From Halomonas sp. I5-271120 (GTDB lineage Bacteria; Pseudomonadota; Gammaproteobacteria; Pseudomonadales; Halomonadaceae), in contig NZ_CP130701.1 of NCBI RefSeq assembly GCF_030553075.1, positions 2,852,001 through 2,916,000 on the forward strand: a stretch of DNA of 64,000 bases. The letters are read 5' to 3'. Position numbers and translations under genes: made by a program. Below are positions 47,875-58,311 of this stretch, one piece after another; within the stretch, counting starts at the first letter, position 1, and every line of letters begins with the position of its first letter. The notes beneath the pieces were generated by a model. That model was given only the letters and a program-made list of their open reading frames with translations. It was not told the DNA's origin and made no database searches.

Positions 47875-48561
47875 ATGAATCAGAATTCACAGGAGTCATT
47901 GTCTGCCTTGATGGACAGCGAGGCAGACGATCTCGAACTTCCTCGGGTGCTCAAGACGCTGGACGAGTCCCCTGAGGTCGCCGAGACCTGGCGCCGCTAC
48001 CATCTGGCTCGCAGCCTGATGCAGCGTGACCGGGACATCGACGTGTCCACCGATCTGTCGGCAGGCATCATGGCGAGGCTCGCCGATGAGCCGTCACCGG
48101 AAATGGAAGTGCCTGTTGCGCTGTCGCGCAGCCTGTTTTCCCGTGCTGGATCCTTTGCCGGCAGTGCCGCTGCCGCGGCCGCGGTCTCGTTGATGGTGAT
48201 TACCGGCGTACAGTTCTATAACTCGTCCGACGAGCGTGCCCAGCCGGGGCAGTCTGGCCTGGTCAGCGCGCCGAGCGGGGGCAGTGGCGTCTCTAATCAG
48301 ATACAGCGACCGTCCTTGGTCGACCTGCCGCTGTTTCAGTCGTCCGCGGCCGACCGTGGCTTGATGAATGTCGGAGCCACCGTCGAATCACCGATGATGA
48401 TGGCGCCCAGCGTTCGTCAGTCGCAGCGCGGCGATCAGCAGCAGGCCCGCTTGCTGCAGTCCTACCTCGACCGCCATGCGGAAGGCGCGGCATATCGCAG
48501 CGGCGATGCCTGGATGCCGCTGCTGAGGGCTTCAGGCCAAGAGTCGCTGGGCCTGCGTTGA
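47875..48561 (+). CDS. rseA: Anti-sigma-E factor RseA (MucA-like)
   Basis: Single-span inner-membrane anti-sigma factor, 228 residues. The cytoplasmic N-terminal domain has MNQNSQESLSALMDSEADDL and the WRRYHLARSLMQ helix; the membrane helix is at about 98-118 (AAAAAVSLMVITGVQFY); the rest is periplasmic. Regulated proteolysis releases RpoE. ATG at 47875 behind GAGGG; a GTG lies 3 bp earlier. It overlaps rseB by one base. Confidence 0.93.
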   Translation: MNQNSQESLSALMDSEADDLELPRVLKTLDESPEVAETWRRYHLARSLMQRDRDIDVSTDLSAGIMARLADEPSPEMEVPVALSRSLFSRAGSFAGSAAAAAAVSLMVITGVQFYNSSDERAQPGQSGLVSAPSGGSGVSNQIQRPSLVDLPLFQSSAADRGLMNVGATVESPMMMAPSVRQSQRGDQQQARLLQSYLDRHAEGAAYRSGDAWMPLLRASGQESLGLR

Positions 48562-49631
48562 TGCTGGTACCCCCTGTCATGAGCCGAGATCTCGTTCGCC
48601 GGCGATCGCTTTCCCACGTGTTGACGTTCTCGGCCTTGCTAGCAATGGCTTGGCCGATGACGTCGGCCCTGGCGGCCGATGAGGCAGCCGATGGGTATGA
48701 CTGCCAGCGACTGCTGGAGCAGTCAGCGCCGACCACGGCCAGTGAATGGTTCGATCACAGTCTCTGGGCCAACCACTGCTATGAATTCAAGGCGCGTGCC
48801 GTGCGCATCGGCAGCGACGGTGTGCGGACGCTGGCCCTGACCCATAATATCCGTGACGGCGTCGAGCATGAGGTGGCGCGCTTTCTGGATGGCGACCCCG
48901 TTATATTCGAGCGCCGTGGCCGAATCGGTCGCGGCGGCTGGGCGTCAGGCGACGCCGAGGCGCCGGCCTCGCCACAGGCGATCATGGCCAAACTTGGTGA
49001 CCACTATCGTCTGAGCCTTGGCGGCGAGGAGCGAATTGCCGGCCGTGCCGCCGTTCGTCTGGATATCGAGCCGCTCGATGATATGCGCTTCGGGCAGCGT
49101 CTGTGGCTCGACAAGATGACGGCGCTGCCCCTCAAGCAGATGTTGCTCGACACCCAAGGGCGAGTACTCGAAACCTTCCAGATCACCGACATCGAACATC
49201 CATCGGTGTTTGAGGGTCGGATCGAAATGGACCGGGTGCGCACCCCGCCCAACGATGCCTGGCAGCCCGGTTGGCTACCGCCCGGGTTCGTCCCTCAGCC
49301 GGTGGCCACGGCCGATGCCCGTCATGCCGATGCGGTGCATCACCGCCTCTACAGCGATGGCCTCTCCAGCCTCAGCATGTTCGTCGAGCCTCTCGACCCC
49401 GAGCGTCCTGCCCTGGCTCCTGGCCTGCACCGCCTTGGCATCTCTTACGCGGCGGTCCGGCATATGGTCTTGGGCGGCCAGCCCATGCAGGTGGTGGCAA
49501 TGGGGGAGTTGCCGCCTGACGTTCTGATCAGGGTGGTCGAGCAGGTGAGCCTTACCGGTGCCGAGAGCAGTAGCCAAGCGCGCAGCGGCGAGGCTTCGAA
49601 CGACGAATTGACCCCAGAGGAAGCGCCATGA
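48561..49631 (+). CDS. rseB: Sigma-E regulatory protein RseB (MucB)
   Basis: Periplasmic protein that shields RseA from cleavage and senses lipid or LPS signals, 356 residues. A signal peptide (LTFSALLAMAWPMTSALAA) follows a charged start; the MucB/RseB N-terminal domain begins CQRLLEQSAPTTASEWFDHS, and the C-terminal domain begins near 235. Possible starts are TTG 48558, ATG 48561 and ATG 48579; I use 48561 because TGATG couples it to rseA. Confidence 0.92.
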   Translation: MLVPPVMSRDLVRRRSLSHVLTFSALLAMAWPMTSALAADEAADGYDCQRLLEQSAPTTASEWFDHSLWANHCYEFKARAVRIGSDGVRTLALTHNIRDGVEHEVARFLDGDPVIFERRGRIGRGGWASGDAEAPASPQAIMAKLGDHYRLSLGGEERIAGRAAVRLDIEPLDDMRFGQRLWLDKMTALPLKQMLLDTQGRVLETFQITDIEHPSVFEGRIEMDRVRTPPNDAWQPGWLPPGFVPQPVATADARHADAVHHRLYSDGLSSLSMFVEPLDPERPALAPGLHRLGISYAAVRHMVLGGQPMQVVAMGELPPDVLIRVVEQVSLTGAESSSQARSGEASNDELTPEEAP

Positions 49632-50092
49632 GCCTCAGCGTTGGCATGAACTCGGGACACTGGCTCGACGCCACGGCACGGGTCGATGCTCTCCTGCCGG
49701 AAGGTGTCCGTGTCAGCGTGCTCACCCAGAGCGGCTGTGCGGGCTGTGCTTCCCGACAGGGCTGCGGCACAGGCCTGCTGGCCACCAAGCGCAAAGTTCG
49801 TCCCCGGCAGTTCACCATCGCGACCTCATCTGAGCTTTCGGTAGGGCAGACAGTACGTATTGGCCTGCCGGCTCGGCGTTTCCTGGAAGGGGCCCTGGCG
49901 ATCTATGGCCTGCCGTTGGCGATGTCATTGCTGGCCGGTGGCGCGGCCGAGGCTTGGCTTAAGCCCGGCCACCCGCTGGTGCCGGTGATCTTTCTCGCCG
50001 GGCTTGCCTGCGGCGTGCTCGGCCTGGCCCTGTGGGGTAGGTACCAATCTCCCGTCTATCGACCGGTGCTACTCGACCCTTCGCCGCCGTGA
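49628..50092 (+). CDS. rseC: SoxR-reducing/sigma-E regulatory protein RseC
   Basis: Inner-membrane protein of 154 residues (E. coli 159). The cytoplasmic N-terminus has the RseC cysteine cluster CAGCASRQGCG near 37-47; two membrane segments lie near 92-112 and 118-138. E. coli RseC has a small positive effect on sigma-E and belongs to the SoxR-reducing system. It overlaps the rseB stop by 4 bp. Confidence 0.92.
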   Translation: MSLSVGMNSGHWLDATARVDALLPEGVRVSVLTQSGCAGCASRQGCGTGLLATKRKVRPRQFTIATSSELSVGQTVRIGLPARRFLEGALAIYGLPLAMSLLAGGAAEAWLKPGHPLVPVIFLAGLACGVLGLALWGRYQSPVYRPVLLDPSPP

Positions 50093-50232
50093 GCACCGGC
50101 TAAGCCAACAACATATAACGATTATATTAGGGATAGTTCATAGGAATGGCCGAGACTCCGCCGAAGCGGGGTCGCTGGCACTCACCATTGCCGATCCACG
50201 CATTGCCTTTCCATGCTGTTGCAGGAGTGATT

Positions 50233-51654
50233 ATGGAACGCACACTTCGCCATTCTTTCGTGTTTGCCTTGCTGTTAATGCTGTCTCTGGCCTGTGCCTC
50301 GGCCCAGGCTCGGGAATTACCTGACTTCACCGAGCTGGTCGATCAGGCCGCCCCGGGTGTGGTCAATATCTCGACGACGCGCACCGTCTCCTCGGGCGGT
50401 TTCTCCTATCACGGCCCCGGCGGTGAGGATATTCCCGAGATATTCCGGCGCTTCTTCGGCGACCAGCTGCCCATGCCGGGTGGTGGCCAGAAGCAGGAAC
50501 ACGAGCGTCAGTCGTTGGGGTCGGGCTTCGTGATCAGCGAAGACGGCTACATCATGACCAACGCGCATGTGGTCAAGGATGCCGATGAGATCCTGGTGCG
50601 TCTCAATGACCGCCGGGAGCTCAAGGCCGAGCTGGTCGGGGCTGATACCAAGACCGACGTGGCCCTCCTCAAGGTCGATGCCGACAACCTGCCGACGCTC
50701 GAGATCGGTAACTCCGATACCCTTGAGGTGGGTGAGTGGGTCGCGGCCATCGGCTCGCCCTTCGGTTTCGATCACTCGGTGACCGCTGGCATCGTCAGTG
50801 CCATCAACCGCACGTTGCCGTCCGACGCCTACGTGCCCTTCATCCAGACCGACGTGGCCATCAACCCGGGTAACTCCGGCGGGCCGCTGTTCAATCTCGA
50901 CGGTGAGGTCGTGGGCATCAACTCGCAGATCTTTACCCGTAACGGTGGCTACATGGGCCTCTCGTTCGCGATTCCGATCACCGTCGCCATGGACGTCGCC
51001 GACCAGCTCAAGAGCGAAGGGCGTGTCAGCCGCGGCTGGTTGGGCGTGGTGATCCAGCCGGTCTCGCAGGACCTGGCCGAGTCTTTCGGTCTGGATGGCC
51101 CGAATGGGGCGCTGATCGCTGATCTCGACCCCGAGGGTCCTGCCGCTCGCGATGGCCTGGAAGCCGGCGACGTGATCGTGGGTGTCAACGGTCAGGACGT
51201 CGACCGCTCCAGCACCTTGCCCCGACTGATTGGACGGGTGCGCCCGGGCGACGACGTTGACCTTGACGTGATGCGCGATGGCCGCCAGCGTGAGATCACG
51301 GTCACCGTCGGTGACTGGCCGGATGCGCCAAATGGCGATCAGGCCTCTAGCCAGTCCAGCAACAGCCAGACGCGTCTGGGACTGACCGTCAGCGCTCTCG
51401 ATGATCAGATCCTCGAGCGCCTGGGTATCGACGGCGGCGTAGGTGTCGAATCGGTCGAACCCGGTGGCGTCGCTCAGCAGGCGGGCATTCGCCCGGGAGA
51501 TGTGCTGGTGTCTGTCGATCATCAGGCCATTTCCTCGCCGAAACAGCTGATGTCGGTCATCGACTCTCTGGAAGCTGACCGCGCCGTGCCGGTGCGCCTT
51601 TATCGTGAGGGCCGCTCCCTGTATGTCGCGCTGCGGCTCGAGGCCGACGAGTAA
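50233..51654 (+). CDS. mucD: Periplasmic serine endoprotease DegP-like (MucD)
   Basis: HtrA-family protease/chaperone of the periplasm, 473 residues. Signal peptide MERTLRHSFVFALLLMLSLA and beyond; catalytic triad H112 in TNAHVV, D142 in TDVALL and S215 in NPGNSGGPL; two PDZ domains at about 265-360 and 380-465. Position after rseC matches P. aeruginosa mucD, where it limits AlgU activation. ATG at 50233 behind AGGAG; an upstream ATG at 50146 has no support. AT-rich sequence at 50110-50135 may hold its own promoter. Confidence 0.95.
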   Translation: MERTLRHSFVFALLLMLSLACASAQARELPDFTELVDQAAPGVVNISTTRTVSSGGFSYHGPGGEDIPEIFRRFFGDQLPMPGGGQKQEHERQSLGSGFVISEDGYIMTNAHVVKDADEILVRLNDRRELKAELVGADTKTDVALLKVDADNLPTLEIGNSDTLEVGEWVAAIGSPFGFDHSVTAGIVSAINRTLPSDAYVPFIQTDVAINPGNSGGPLFNLDGEVVGINSQIFTRNGGYMGLSFAIPITVAMDVADQLKSEGRVSRGWLGVVIQPVSQDLAESFGLDGPNGALIADLDPEGPAARDGLEAGDVIVGVNGQDVDRSSTLPRLIGRVRPGDDVDLDVMRDGRQREITVTVGDWPDAPNGDQASSQSSNSQTRLGLTVSALDDQILERLGIDGGVGVESVEPGGVAQQAGIRPGDVLVSVDHQAISSPKQLMSVIDSLEADRAVPVRLYREGRSLYVALRLEADE

Positions 51655-51670
51655 CCTCACTCGACACCAT

Positions 51671-51694
51671 CGACGGGGCCTGCGGGCCCCGTCG
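51671..51694 (+). terminator. GC-rich hairpin after mucD
   Basis: Stem CGACGGGGCC with GGCCCCGTCG across TGCG-type loop bases, followed by TTCGTT rather than a clean T run. A likely but weak terminator. Confidence 0.55.
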
Positions 51695-51727
51695 TTCGTT
51701 GGAAGGACCTTCCCGGCGGCGTCGCTG

Positions 51728-51754
51728 TTCCTGTCGAGCCCTTGCCGGTACAAT
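51728..51754 (+). promoter_or_regulatory. Candidate promoter for lepA-lepB
   Basis: TACAAT at 51749-51754 is a good -10 match; the -35 candidate TTCCTG at 51728 has only 15 bp spacing. Confidence 0.35.
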
Positions 51755-51839
51755 GCCGGCATTCTTTTTCAAGACGCCCCACCCATCGGGCCTTGCCCGA
51801 TGGTCGCCGGGATGCGTACCAAGAACCGGATGACTGTGC

Positions 51840-53657
51840 ATGAGCAACAACGCAACGAGCAAAGACCTGAGCTTGATCCGTAACTTCTCGATCATCGCCC
51901 ACATCGATCATGGCAAGTCGACCCTCTCGGATCGCATCATCCAGATCTGCGGCGGCCTGACCGATCGCGAGCTCAAGGAGCAGGTGCTCGACTCGATGGA
52001 TATAGAGCGCGAGCGTGGCATCACCATCAAGGCACAGTCGGTCACCCTGGATTACCAGGCTGAAGATGGTAAGACTTACCAGCTCAACTTCATCGATACC
52101 CCGGGGCACGTCGATTTCTCCTATGAAGTCTCCCGTTCGCTCTACGCCTGTGAGGGCGCACTGCTGGTGGTCGATGCCGGTCAGGGGGTCGAGGCGCAGT
52201 CCGTGGCTAACTGCTACACCGCCGTGGAGCAGGGTCTCGAGGTGTTGCCGGTACTCAACAAGATGGACTTGCCCCAGGCCGACCCGGACAAGGTCAGCAA
52301 GGAGATCGAAGAGATCATCGGCCTGGACGCCACCGATGCCTGTCAGGTTTCAGCCAAGAGCGGCATGGGCATGGAAGGCCTGCTCGAGCGTCTGGTGCGC
52401 GACATTCCGGCACCCAAGGGAGACCGGGACGCACCGCTGCAGGCGCTGATCGTCGACTCCTGGTTCGACAACTATCTGGGCGTGGTCTCGCTGGTGCGGG
52501 TCTTCGACGGCACCCTGAAGAAGGGCGAAAAGATCCGCATGACCTCGACAGGCCGCGATTGGCCGGTCGGCGAGGTGGGTATCTTCACGCCGCTGCGCAA
52601 GGAAACCGGCATCCTACGGGCCGGTGAGGTCGGTTTTGTGGTCGCCGGCATCAAGGATATTCATGGCGCTCCGGTGGGTGACACCATCACCCACACCAAG
52701 ACGCCGGATGTGCCGCGCCTGCCAGGCTTCCAGAAGGTCAAGCCGCAGGTCTATGCGGGCATGTTCCCGGTCAGCGCCGATGACTACGAGGACTTCCGCG
52801 ATGCCCTCGAAAAACTGGCACTCAATGATGCATCCCTGGGCTATGAGCCCGAGAACTCTGACGCTCTGGGCTTCGGCTTTCGTGTCGGCTTCCTCGGCAC
52901 CCTGCACATGGAGATCATCCAGGAGCGCCTGGAGCGGGAATACAATCTCGACCTGCTGACCACGGCGCCCACGGTGGTCTACGAACTGGCGATGGATAAC
53001 GGCGAGGTCAACTACGTCTCCAACCCCTCCAAGCTGCCGGATATGGCCAACGTCGACGAGATGCGTGAGCCGGTGGTGCGGGCCAGCATTCTGGTGCCCC
53101 AGGAATTCGTCGGTAACGTCATCACCGAATGTGAGCAGCGCCGCGGCACCCAGCTCGACATGCAATTCCTGGGCAGTCAGATTCAGCTGACCTACGAACT
53201 GCCCATGTCCGAGGTGGTGATGGACTTCTTCGACCGTCTGAAGTCGATCACCAAGGGCTATGCGTCACTTGATTACAGCTTCGAGCGCTTCGAGGCCGCC
53301 AAGCTGGTTCGCCTGGACGTGCTGATCAACGGCGATCGAGTCGATGCCCTTGCGGTGATCATCCACCGTGATCATGCTCATTCCCGTGGTCGCCTGCTGG
53401 TCGAAAAGATGAAAGAGCTGATCCCGCGCCAGATGTTCGACGTTGCGATTCAGGCGGCGATCGGCGGACAGGTCGTGGCCCGTTCGACGGTCAAGGCACT
53501 GCGCAAGAACGTGACCGCCAAGTGCTATGGCGGCGACGCATCCCGCAAGAAGAAACTGCTCGAGAAGCAGAAAGCGGGTAAGAAACGCATGAAACAGGTG
53601 GGTCGGGTCGAGATCCCGCAAGATGCCTTCCTCGCCGTGCTCAAGGTGAACGACTAG
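51840..53657 (+). CDS. lepA: Elongation factor 4 (LepA)
   Basis: Ribosome-associated GTPase linked to back-translocation and 30S biogenesis, 605 residues (E. coli 599). G1 AHIDHGKST near 20, G2 RGITI, G3 DTPGHVDF, G4 NKMD; then EF-G-like domains and the LepA-specific C-terminal domain ending [21 protein letters not shown]. It pairs with lepB 13 bp downstream, the standard operon. Confidence 0.97.
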   Translation: MSNNATSKDLSLIRNFSIIAHIDHGKSTLSDRIIQICGGLTDRELKEQVLDSMDIERERGITIKAQSVTLDYQAEDGKTYQLNFIDTPGHVDFSYEVSRSLYACEGALLVVDAGQGVEAQSVANCYTAVEQGLEVLPVLNKMDLPQADPDKVSKEIEEIIGLDATDACQVSAKSGMGMEGLLERLVRDIPAPKGDRDAPLQALIVDSWFDNYLGVVSLVRVFDGTLKKGEKIRMTSTGRDWPVGEVGIFTPLRKETGILRAGEVGFVVAGIKDIHGAPVGDTITHTKTPDVPRLPGFQKVKPQVYAGMFPVSADDYEDFRDALEKLALNDASLGYEPENSDALGFGFRVGFLGTLHMEIIQERLEREYNLDLLTTAPTVVYELAMDNGEVNYVSNPSKLPDMANVDEMREPVVRASILVPQEFVGNVITECEQRRGTQLDMQFLGSQIQLTYELPMSEVVMDFFDRLKSITKGYASLDYSFERFEAAKLVRLDVLINGDRVDALAVIIHRDHAHSRGRLLVEKMKELIPRQMFDVAIQAAIGGQVVARSTVKALRKNVTAKCYGGDASRKKKLLEKQKAGKKRMKQVGRVEIPQDAFLAVLKVND

Positions 53658-53670
53658 GAAACACTGACAA

Positions 53671-54540
53671 ATGGATTTTTCGCTTCTGCTGGTGGTGGCC
53701 GTCACGGTCACCGGGTTGATCTGGTTGCTCGACAGTGTCTGGTGGTCCAAGCGCCGCCAACAGCGCATGGCGCTCGCCGCCGGCGAAGGGCAAGAGCTGG
53801 CGCATGGGTCTGGTCACGAATCTGGCCACCACTCAGGCAGTCAAGAGGGCGGTGTGGCATACGCTTCGGCGGATAAGGGCACCGTCAAGAGCGCCAAGGA
53901 GCCTTGGCTCGTCGACTATGCGCGTTCCTTCTTCCCGGTGCTGCTGGTGGTGCTGGTGGTGCGCAGCTTCGTCGTCGAGCCCTTCCAGATTCCCTCGGGG
54001 TCGATGCGCCCGACTCTTGAGATCGGCGATTTCATCCTGGTCAACAAGTTCACCTATGGTCTGCGTCTGCCGGTGACCAACACCAAGCTGATCGATATTG
54101 GCGAGCCTGAGCGGGGAGACGTGATGGTGTTTCGTTTTCCCCAGGACCCTTCGGTCAACTTCATCAAGCGGGTGATTGGCCTGCCGGGTGATCGCATTCG
54201 CTACGAGGGCAAGCAGCTCTATATCAATGGTGAGGCGGTCCCCAAGCAACTGGTCGATGAAAGCGATACCGACCAGCTCGAAGAGGTGTTGCTCCAGGAA
54301 AGCTTGGGCGATACCACACACCCCATTTACAATGATTTTCGTGACCCAGGGCCGCAGATGCGCGAACTGCGCGTGCCCGAGGGGCATTATTTCATGATGG
54401 GCGACAACCGCGACCACTCCAACGACAGCCGCTACTGGGGCTTCGTGCCGGAGGAAAACATCGTTGGCGAGGCCTTCGCGGTGTGGATGCACTGGAACGG
54501 CGGACTGCCGAGCTTCAGCGAGGTCCGGGTGATCGACTGA
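53671..54540 (+). CDS. lepB: Signal peptidase I
   Basis: Inner-membrane protease that removes signal peptides from exported proteins, 289 residues. First membrane helix at about 3-22, a cytoplasmic linker, second helix near 86-105. Catalytic serine S111 in IPSGSMRPT and lysine K166 in [22 protein letters not shown] near the C-terminus. The linker has a His/Gly/Ser-rich patch ([17 protein letters not shown]), which is unusual but lies outside the catalytic domain. Confidence 0.95.
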   Translation: MDFSLLLVVAVTVTGLIWLLDSVWWSKRRQQRMALAAGEGQELAHGSGHESGHHSGSQEGGVAYASADKGTVKSAKEPWLVDYARSFFPVLLVVLVVRSFVVEPFQIPSGSMRPTLEIGDFILVNKFTYGLRLPVTNTKLIDIGEPERGDVMVFRFPQDPSVNFIKRVIGLPGDRIRYEGKQLYINGEAVPKQLVDESDTDQLEEVLLQESLGDTTHPIYNDFRDPGPQMRELRVPEGHYFMMGDNRDHSNDSRYWGFVPEENIVGEAFAVWMHWNGGLPSFSEVRVID

Positions 54541-54625
54541 TCCTGGCGCGGCCCGATGGGCCGCGTCCGGTGAGATGCCAATGCCCATCGATGATGACAA
54601 CCTTTCAGAGAGTAGCAGGAGTTTC

Positions 54626-55315
54626 GTGAGCAACCCCTTGAATGCCTTCAGCCGCCGGGTCGGCCATGAGTTCGCCGACCCCGGCCTGCTGGAGCTGGCC
54701 ATGACCCATCGCAGCTTTGGCGGCCAGAACAACGAACGGCTCGAGTTCCTCGGCGATTCGATCGTCAACTTCGTGATCGCCGAGGCGCTTTTCCGGCGCT
54801 TTCCGGAAGCTCGCGAAGGCCAGCTTTCGCGCCTGCGTGCCCGCCTGGTCAAGGGGCAGACCCTTGCCGAACTGGGCCGAGAGTTTTCCGTGGGTGAATG
54901 CCTGCGGCTGGGCTCCGGCGAGATGAAGAGCGGCGGTCATCGTCGTGATTCGATTCTTGCCGATGCCGTCGAGGCCGTGATCGGCGCCATCTATCTGGAT
55001 GCCGGCATGGACGTGGCCAAGACCCGCGTGCTGTCCTGGTTCGCGACGCGCCTGGAGGCGCTGGACCTGCAGGACACCCAGAAAGACCCCAAGACCCGCC
55101 TGCAGGAGTTCCTGCAGTCGCGCCAGTCACCGCTGCCGCGCTATGAGGTGGTCACCGTGGATGGCGAGGCGCATGCCCAGACCTTCACCGTCGAGTGCCA
55201 CATCGAGATGATCGACGAGCACACCGTGGGGGTAGGCTCCAGCCGTCGCCATGCCGAACAGCAGGCCGCCGAGCTTGCCCTGACTCGCCTTGATCCCCGT
55301 GGAGGTCGCTCATGA
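54626..55315 (+). CDS. rnc: Ribonuclease III
   Basis: Double-strand-specific endoribonuclease for rRNA and mRNA processing, 229 residues (E. coli 226). The catalytic signature [10 protein letters not shown] is near 40, with the second acidic site in [13 protein letters not shown]; a dsRNA-binding domain covers about 155-225. I chose the GTG at 54626: AGGAG lies 4 nt before it and the protein then starts [16 protein letters not shown] at the usual length. An ATG at 54575 would add 17 residues without a good ribosome site. It overlaps era by 4 bp. Confidence 0.93.
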   Translation: MSNPLNAFSRRVGHEFADPGLLELAMTHRSFGGQNNERLEFLGDSIVNFVIAEALFRRFPEAREGQLSRLRARLVKGQTLAELGREFSVGECLRLGSGEMKSGGHRRDSILADAVEAVIGAIYLDAGMDVAKTRVLSWFATRLEALDLQDTQKDPKTRLQEFLQSRQSPLPRYEVVTVDGEAHAQTFTVECHIEMIDEHTVGVGSSRRHAEQQAAELALTRLDPRGGRS

Positions 55316-56214
55316 CGCAATCCTGTGGCTTCGTCGCCATTGTCGGGCGTCCCAACGTCGGCAAGTCGACGCTGATGAATCGCATCCTCGGTCAGAAGGT
55401 CTCCATCACCTCACGGCGCCCGCAGACCACGCGCCACCAGGTGATGGGCATCAAGACCGAAGACGAGACCCAGTTCATCTACGTCGACACCCCGGGCATG
55501 CATATCATGTCGAAGGATCGCAACAAGGCGATCAATCGCTTCATGAACCAGGCGGCCACCCAGGCCCTGCGCGACATCGACTGCGTGGTCTTCATCATCG
55601 ACCGCACCCGCTGGGCGCCGGAAGACCAGGTGGTGCTCGACAAGCTGACGCATGTCACCGCACCAGTGATTCTCGCCGTCAACAAGGTCGACTGGCTCGA
55701 GGACAAGGCGAGCCTGTTGCCCTGGCTCGAACAGGTCGGTGCCAAGCGCGACTTTGCCGCCATCCTGCCGATCTCGGCCAAGCACGGCACCAATGTGCCC
55801 GAGCTCGAGGCCGAGGTCGCCAAGCACCTGCCGGAAGGCATTCATCACTTCCCCGATGACCAGATCACCGACAAGAGCTCACGCTTCCTGGCCGCTGAGC
55901 TGGTGCGCGAGAAGGTCATGCGTCAGCTGGGTGACGAGCTGCCGTATCAGATGACCGTCGAGATCGAGGAATTCAAGACCGATCAGCGCGGCACTCTGCA
56001 TATCAGTGCGCTGATGATGGTCGAGCGTCAGGGGCAGAAGAAGATCCTGATCGGTGAAGCCGGCGATCGCATCAAGAAGATCGGTCGCGAGGCGCGCCTG
56101 GAGATGGAGCGCGCCTTCGATGCCAAGGTGATGCTCAACCTGTGGGTCAAGGTCAAGCGCGGCTGGTCCGACGATGAGCGGGCCTTGAAGAGCCTGGGCT
56201 ACGACCTCGACTGA
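55312..56214 (+). CDS. era: GTPase Era
   Basis: Essential GTPase that binds 16S rRNA and helps 30S maturation, 300 residues (E. coli 301). G1 GRPNVGKST near 11-19, G3 DTPGMH, G4 NKVD; a C-terminal KH domain includes [18 protein letters not shown]. Coupled to rnc, as in E. coli. Confidence 0.97.
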   Translation: MTQSCGFVAIVGRPNVGKSTLMNRILGQKVSITSRRPQTTRHQVMGIKTEDETQFIYVDTPGMHIMSKDRNKAINRFMNQAATQALRDIDCVVFIIDRTRWAPEDQVVLDKLTHVTAPVILAVNKVDWLEDKASLLPWLEQVGAKRDFAAILPISAKHGTNVPELEAEVAKHLPEGIHHFPDDQITDKSSRFLAAELVREKVMRQLGDELPYQMTVEIEEFKTDQRGTLHISALMMVERQGQKKILIGEAGDRIKKIGREARLEMERAFDAKVMLNLWVKVKRGWSDDERALKSLGYDLD

Positions 56215-56222
56215 GCCCTGTT

Positions 56223-56930
56223 ATGCAGCCCCAGCCGGCGTTTCTGCTGCACAAGCGTCCCTACCGTGAGACCAGTGCCCTGGTCGATCTGCTGACCCTG
56301 GACCATGGCCGTATTCGCGCCGTGGCCCAGGGCGTGCAGCGGCCGGGTAGCCGCTCTCGGTCGCGCCTGCAACCCTTCACGCCCCTGCACCTGACCTGGG
56401 TGGGGGCAGGCGAGTTGAAGCGCCTGCGCCTGATGGAGAGCACCGGCAGTGCGCCCATGCTCGCCGGCGAGGGGCTGCTGTGCGGCTTTTATGCCAACGA
56501 GCTCTTGACCCGGCTGCTGCCGCTGGAACTGCCGGTGGCCGAGGTCTTTGCCTTCTATGGCGCCGCCCTGAAGGAATTACCGCTGCCCGGCGAGCGGGCC
56601 GGTGCGCTGCGGCGTCTGGAATTTGCCCTGCTCGAGGCGCTGGACGGCGAGCCGGTGTTCTGTGATCTCGACGGCGTCGAGCTAGACCCCCAGACTCGTT
56701 ATATCTACCGGGCTGAAGCGCGTCGCTTCAGCCCCCTGGCGCCAGGTAGCAGTGGCGGTCTCGATGGTCGCACGCTCAAACTGCTGGAGCAGGGTGACTG
56801 GGCGGCGCCGGGGCTTGCTGCGCCGGCACGCTCATTGGCCCGGGCCGCGCTAGCGCCGCTGCTTGGCGAGCGTCCCCTGCGGGCCCGCGAACTGATGCAG
56901 CAGCTGGCTGCGCGCCGCCGTTCCGGCTGA
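56223..56930 (+). CDS. recO: DNA repair protein RecO
   Basis: Loads RecA onto SSB-coated DNA in the RecFOR pathway, 235 residues. N-terminal OB fold begins QPAFLLHKRPYRETSALVDLLT; then FTPLHLTWVGAGELKRL and YANELLTRLLP. The zinc cysteines of some RecO proteins are absent, as in E. coli. It follows era by 8 bp and precedes pdxJ by 67 bp. Confidence 0.93.
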   Translation: MQPQPAFLLHKRPYRETSALVDLLTLDHGRIRAVAQGVQRPGSRSRSRLQPFTPLHLTWVGAGELKRLRLMESTGSAPMLAGEGLLCGFYANELLTRLLPLELPVAEVFAFYGAALKELPLPGERAGALRRLEFALLEALDGEPVFCDLDGVELDPQTRYIYRAEARRFSPLAPGSSGGLDGRTLKLLEQGDWAAPGLAAPARSLARAALAPLLGERPLRARELMQQLAARRRSG

Positions 56931-56997
56931 AGTCTTGCCCCGATTTACTTGCCCCTATCCGCTGATTTTCCCCTGACGATTTACTGGAGAGATTGCC

Positions 56998-57822
56998 ATG
57001 CTCCCCCCTCGTATCCTGCTCGGCGTCAACATCGATCACATTGCCACCCTGCGCCAGGCCCGCGGCACGCGGTTTCCCGATCCCGTTCAGGCGGCTTTGC
57101 TCGCCGAGGAGGCCGGGGCCGATGGCATTACCGTGCACCTGCGTGAGGACCGCCGCCACATTCAGGAGCGCGACGTTCGCCTCTTGAGTGAGGTACTCAA
57201 CACGCGCATGAACCTCGAGATGGCAGTGACGCCGGCGATGCTTGAGCTGGCCGAGGAAATTCGCCCGGCGCATGTCTGCCTGGTGCCAGAAAAGCGCGCA
57301 GAGCTGACCACTGAGGGTGGGCTTGATGTGGCCGGTGCCCGTGAGACCATCGCCGCCGCCTGCAAGCGCTTGGCCGCCGTTGGCTGCGAGGTGTCGCTGT
57401 TCATCGATCCTGAGCCCATGCAGATCGAAGCGGCCAAGGAAGTGGGGGCGCCTGTGATCGAGCTGCACACCGGAGCCTATGCCGAGGCGTCCGGCGATGA
57501 GGCCCGGCGCGAGTACGCGCGCCTGAGCGCCGCCACCGAGATGGCGTTGGAGCTTGGGCTGGTGGTCAATGCCGGCCACGGTCTGCATTACCACAACGTC
57601 GAAGCGATCGCCGCCATTCCCGGGCTCACCGAACTCAACATCGGCCATGCGATCATCGCCCGTTCGCTGTTCGTGGGCCTCAAGGAAGCCGTGGCCGACA
57701 TGAAGCGTCTGGCGATCGCCGGTCAGGAAGCCGGCCTGGTGGCCGCCATGGAAACGCACGACCACGATCACGACCATGATCATCATGACCACGATCATGG
57801 GCATGACCACGCTGAGGGCTAG
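56998..57822 (+). CDS. pdxJ: Pyridoxine 5'-phosphate synthase PdxJ with His-rich tail
   Basis: Final ring-closing enzyme of vitamin B6 synthesis, from 1-deoxyxylulose-5-phosphate and aminoacetone phosphate. 274 residues against 243 in E. coli. The core is standard: [64 protein letters not shown] and [13 protein letters not shown]. After residue 253 comes a 21-residue tail with ten histidines alternating with aspartates ([10 protein letters not shown] and onward), unlike the usual PdxJ end. The tail is in frame and directly before the stop. Metal binding is a reasonable guess. Confidence 0.95.
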   Translation: MLPPRILLGVNIDHIATLRQARGTRFPDPVQAALLAEEAGADGITVHLREDRRHIQERDVRLLSEVLNTRMNLEMAVTPAMLELAEEIRPAHVCLVPEKRAELTTEGGLDVAGARETIAAACKRLAAVGCEVSLFIDPEPMQIEAAKEVGAPVIELHTGAYAEASGDEARREYARLSAATEMALELGLVVNAGHGLHYHNVEAIAAIPGLTELNIGHAIIARSLFVGLKEAVADMKRLAIAGQEAGLVAAMETHDHDHDHDHHDHDHGHDHAEG

Positions 57823-57827
57823 CCGAC

Positions 57828-58205
57828 ATGATCCTTGGCATCGGGACCGATATCGCCAGGGTGGCACGCTTCGAGACGGCCATGGCGCGTCATGGTGATC
57901 GCTTCGCGGCGCGTGTGCTCGGCCCTCATGAGCAGGCGCGCCTCGCTGAGCACGGCCAACCCGCGGCCTATCTGGCCAAGCGTTTTGCCGCCAAGGAGGC
58001 CTTCGTCAAGGCCTTGGGTACCGGCATGCGACAGGGCATGCGCTGGGCCGAGATCCAGGTGGTCAACGACAGCCTGGGTCGGCCTTCGCTGGTGCTCTCC
58101 GGCCAGGCCCAGGTTCTTGCCGAGGGGCTGGGCGTGACCGGCATGCATCTTTCGATCTCAGATGAGGCCGAGCTGGCGATGGCGCTGGTGGTCCTGGAAG
58201 GGTAG
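57828..58205 (+). CDS. acpS: Holo-[acyl carrier protein] synthase
   Basis: Transfers phosphopantetheine from CoA to Ser37 of AcpP. 125 residues (E. coli 126). GIGTDIARVARFE at the N-terminus holds the metal aspartate, and FAAKEAFVKALGTG the conserved glutamate. It lies 5 bp after pdxJ, as in E. coli, and closes this operon. Confidence 0.96.
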   Translation: MILGIGTDIARVARFETAMARHGDRFAARVLGPHEQARLAEHGQPAAYLAKRFAAKEAFVKALGTGMRQGMRWAEIQVVNDSLGRPSLVLSGQAQVLAEGLGVTGMHLSISDEAELAMALVVLEG

Positions 58206-58221
58206 CGGGCTTTGTGCGCTC

Positions 58222-58311
58222 ATGAATCCTGAGATCATGGGTCTTGAGAACGTCGGTCTTGAGAACATGGGTCTTGAGAACATGGGTCTTGAGAACATGA
58301 GTCCCGAGGTC
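58222..58311. repeat. Six 15-bp tandem units between acpS and barA
   Basis: Units start at 58222, 58237, 58252, 58267, 58282 and 58297. The middle four are almost identical (ATGGGTCTTGAGAAC) and the outer two are decayed. On the plus strand they form an open frame of 30 codons from ATG 58222 to TAA 58314, with pentapeptides of the MGLEN type. There is no ribosome site, so I do not call it a gene. The array ends at the barA stop codon. Confidence 0.88.
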
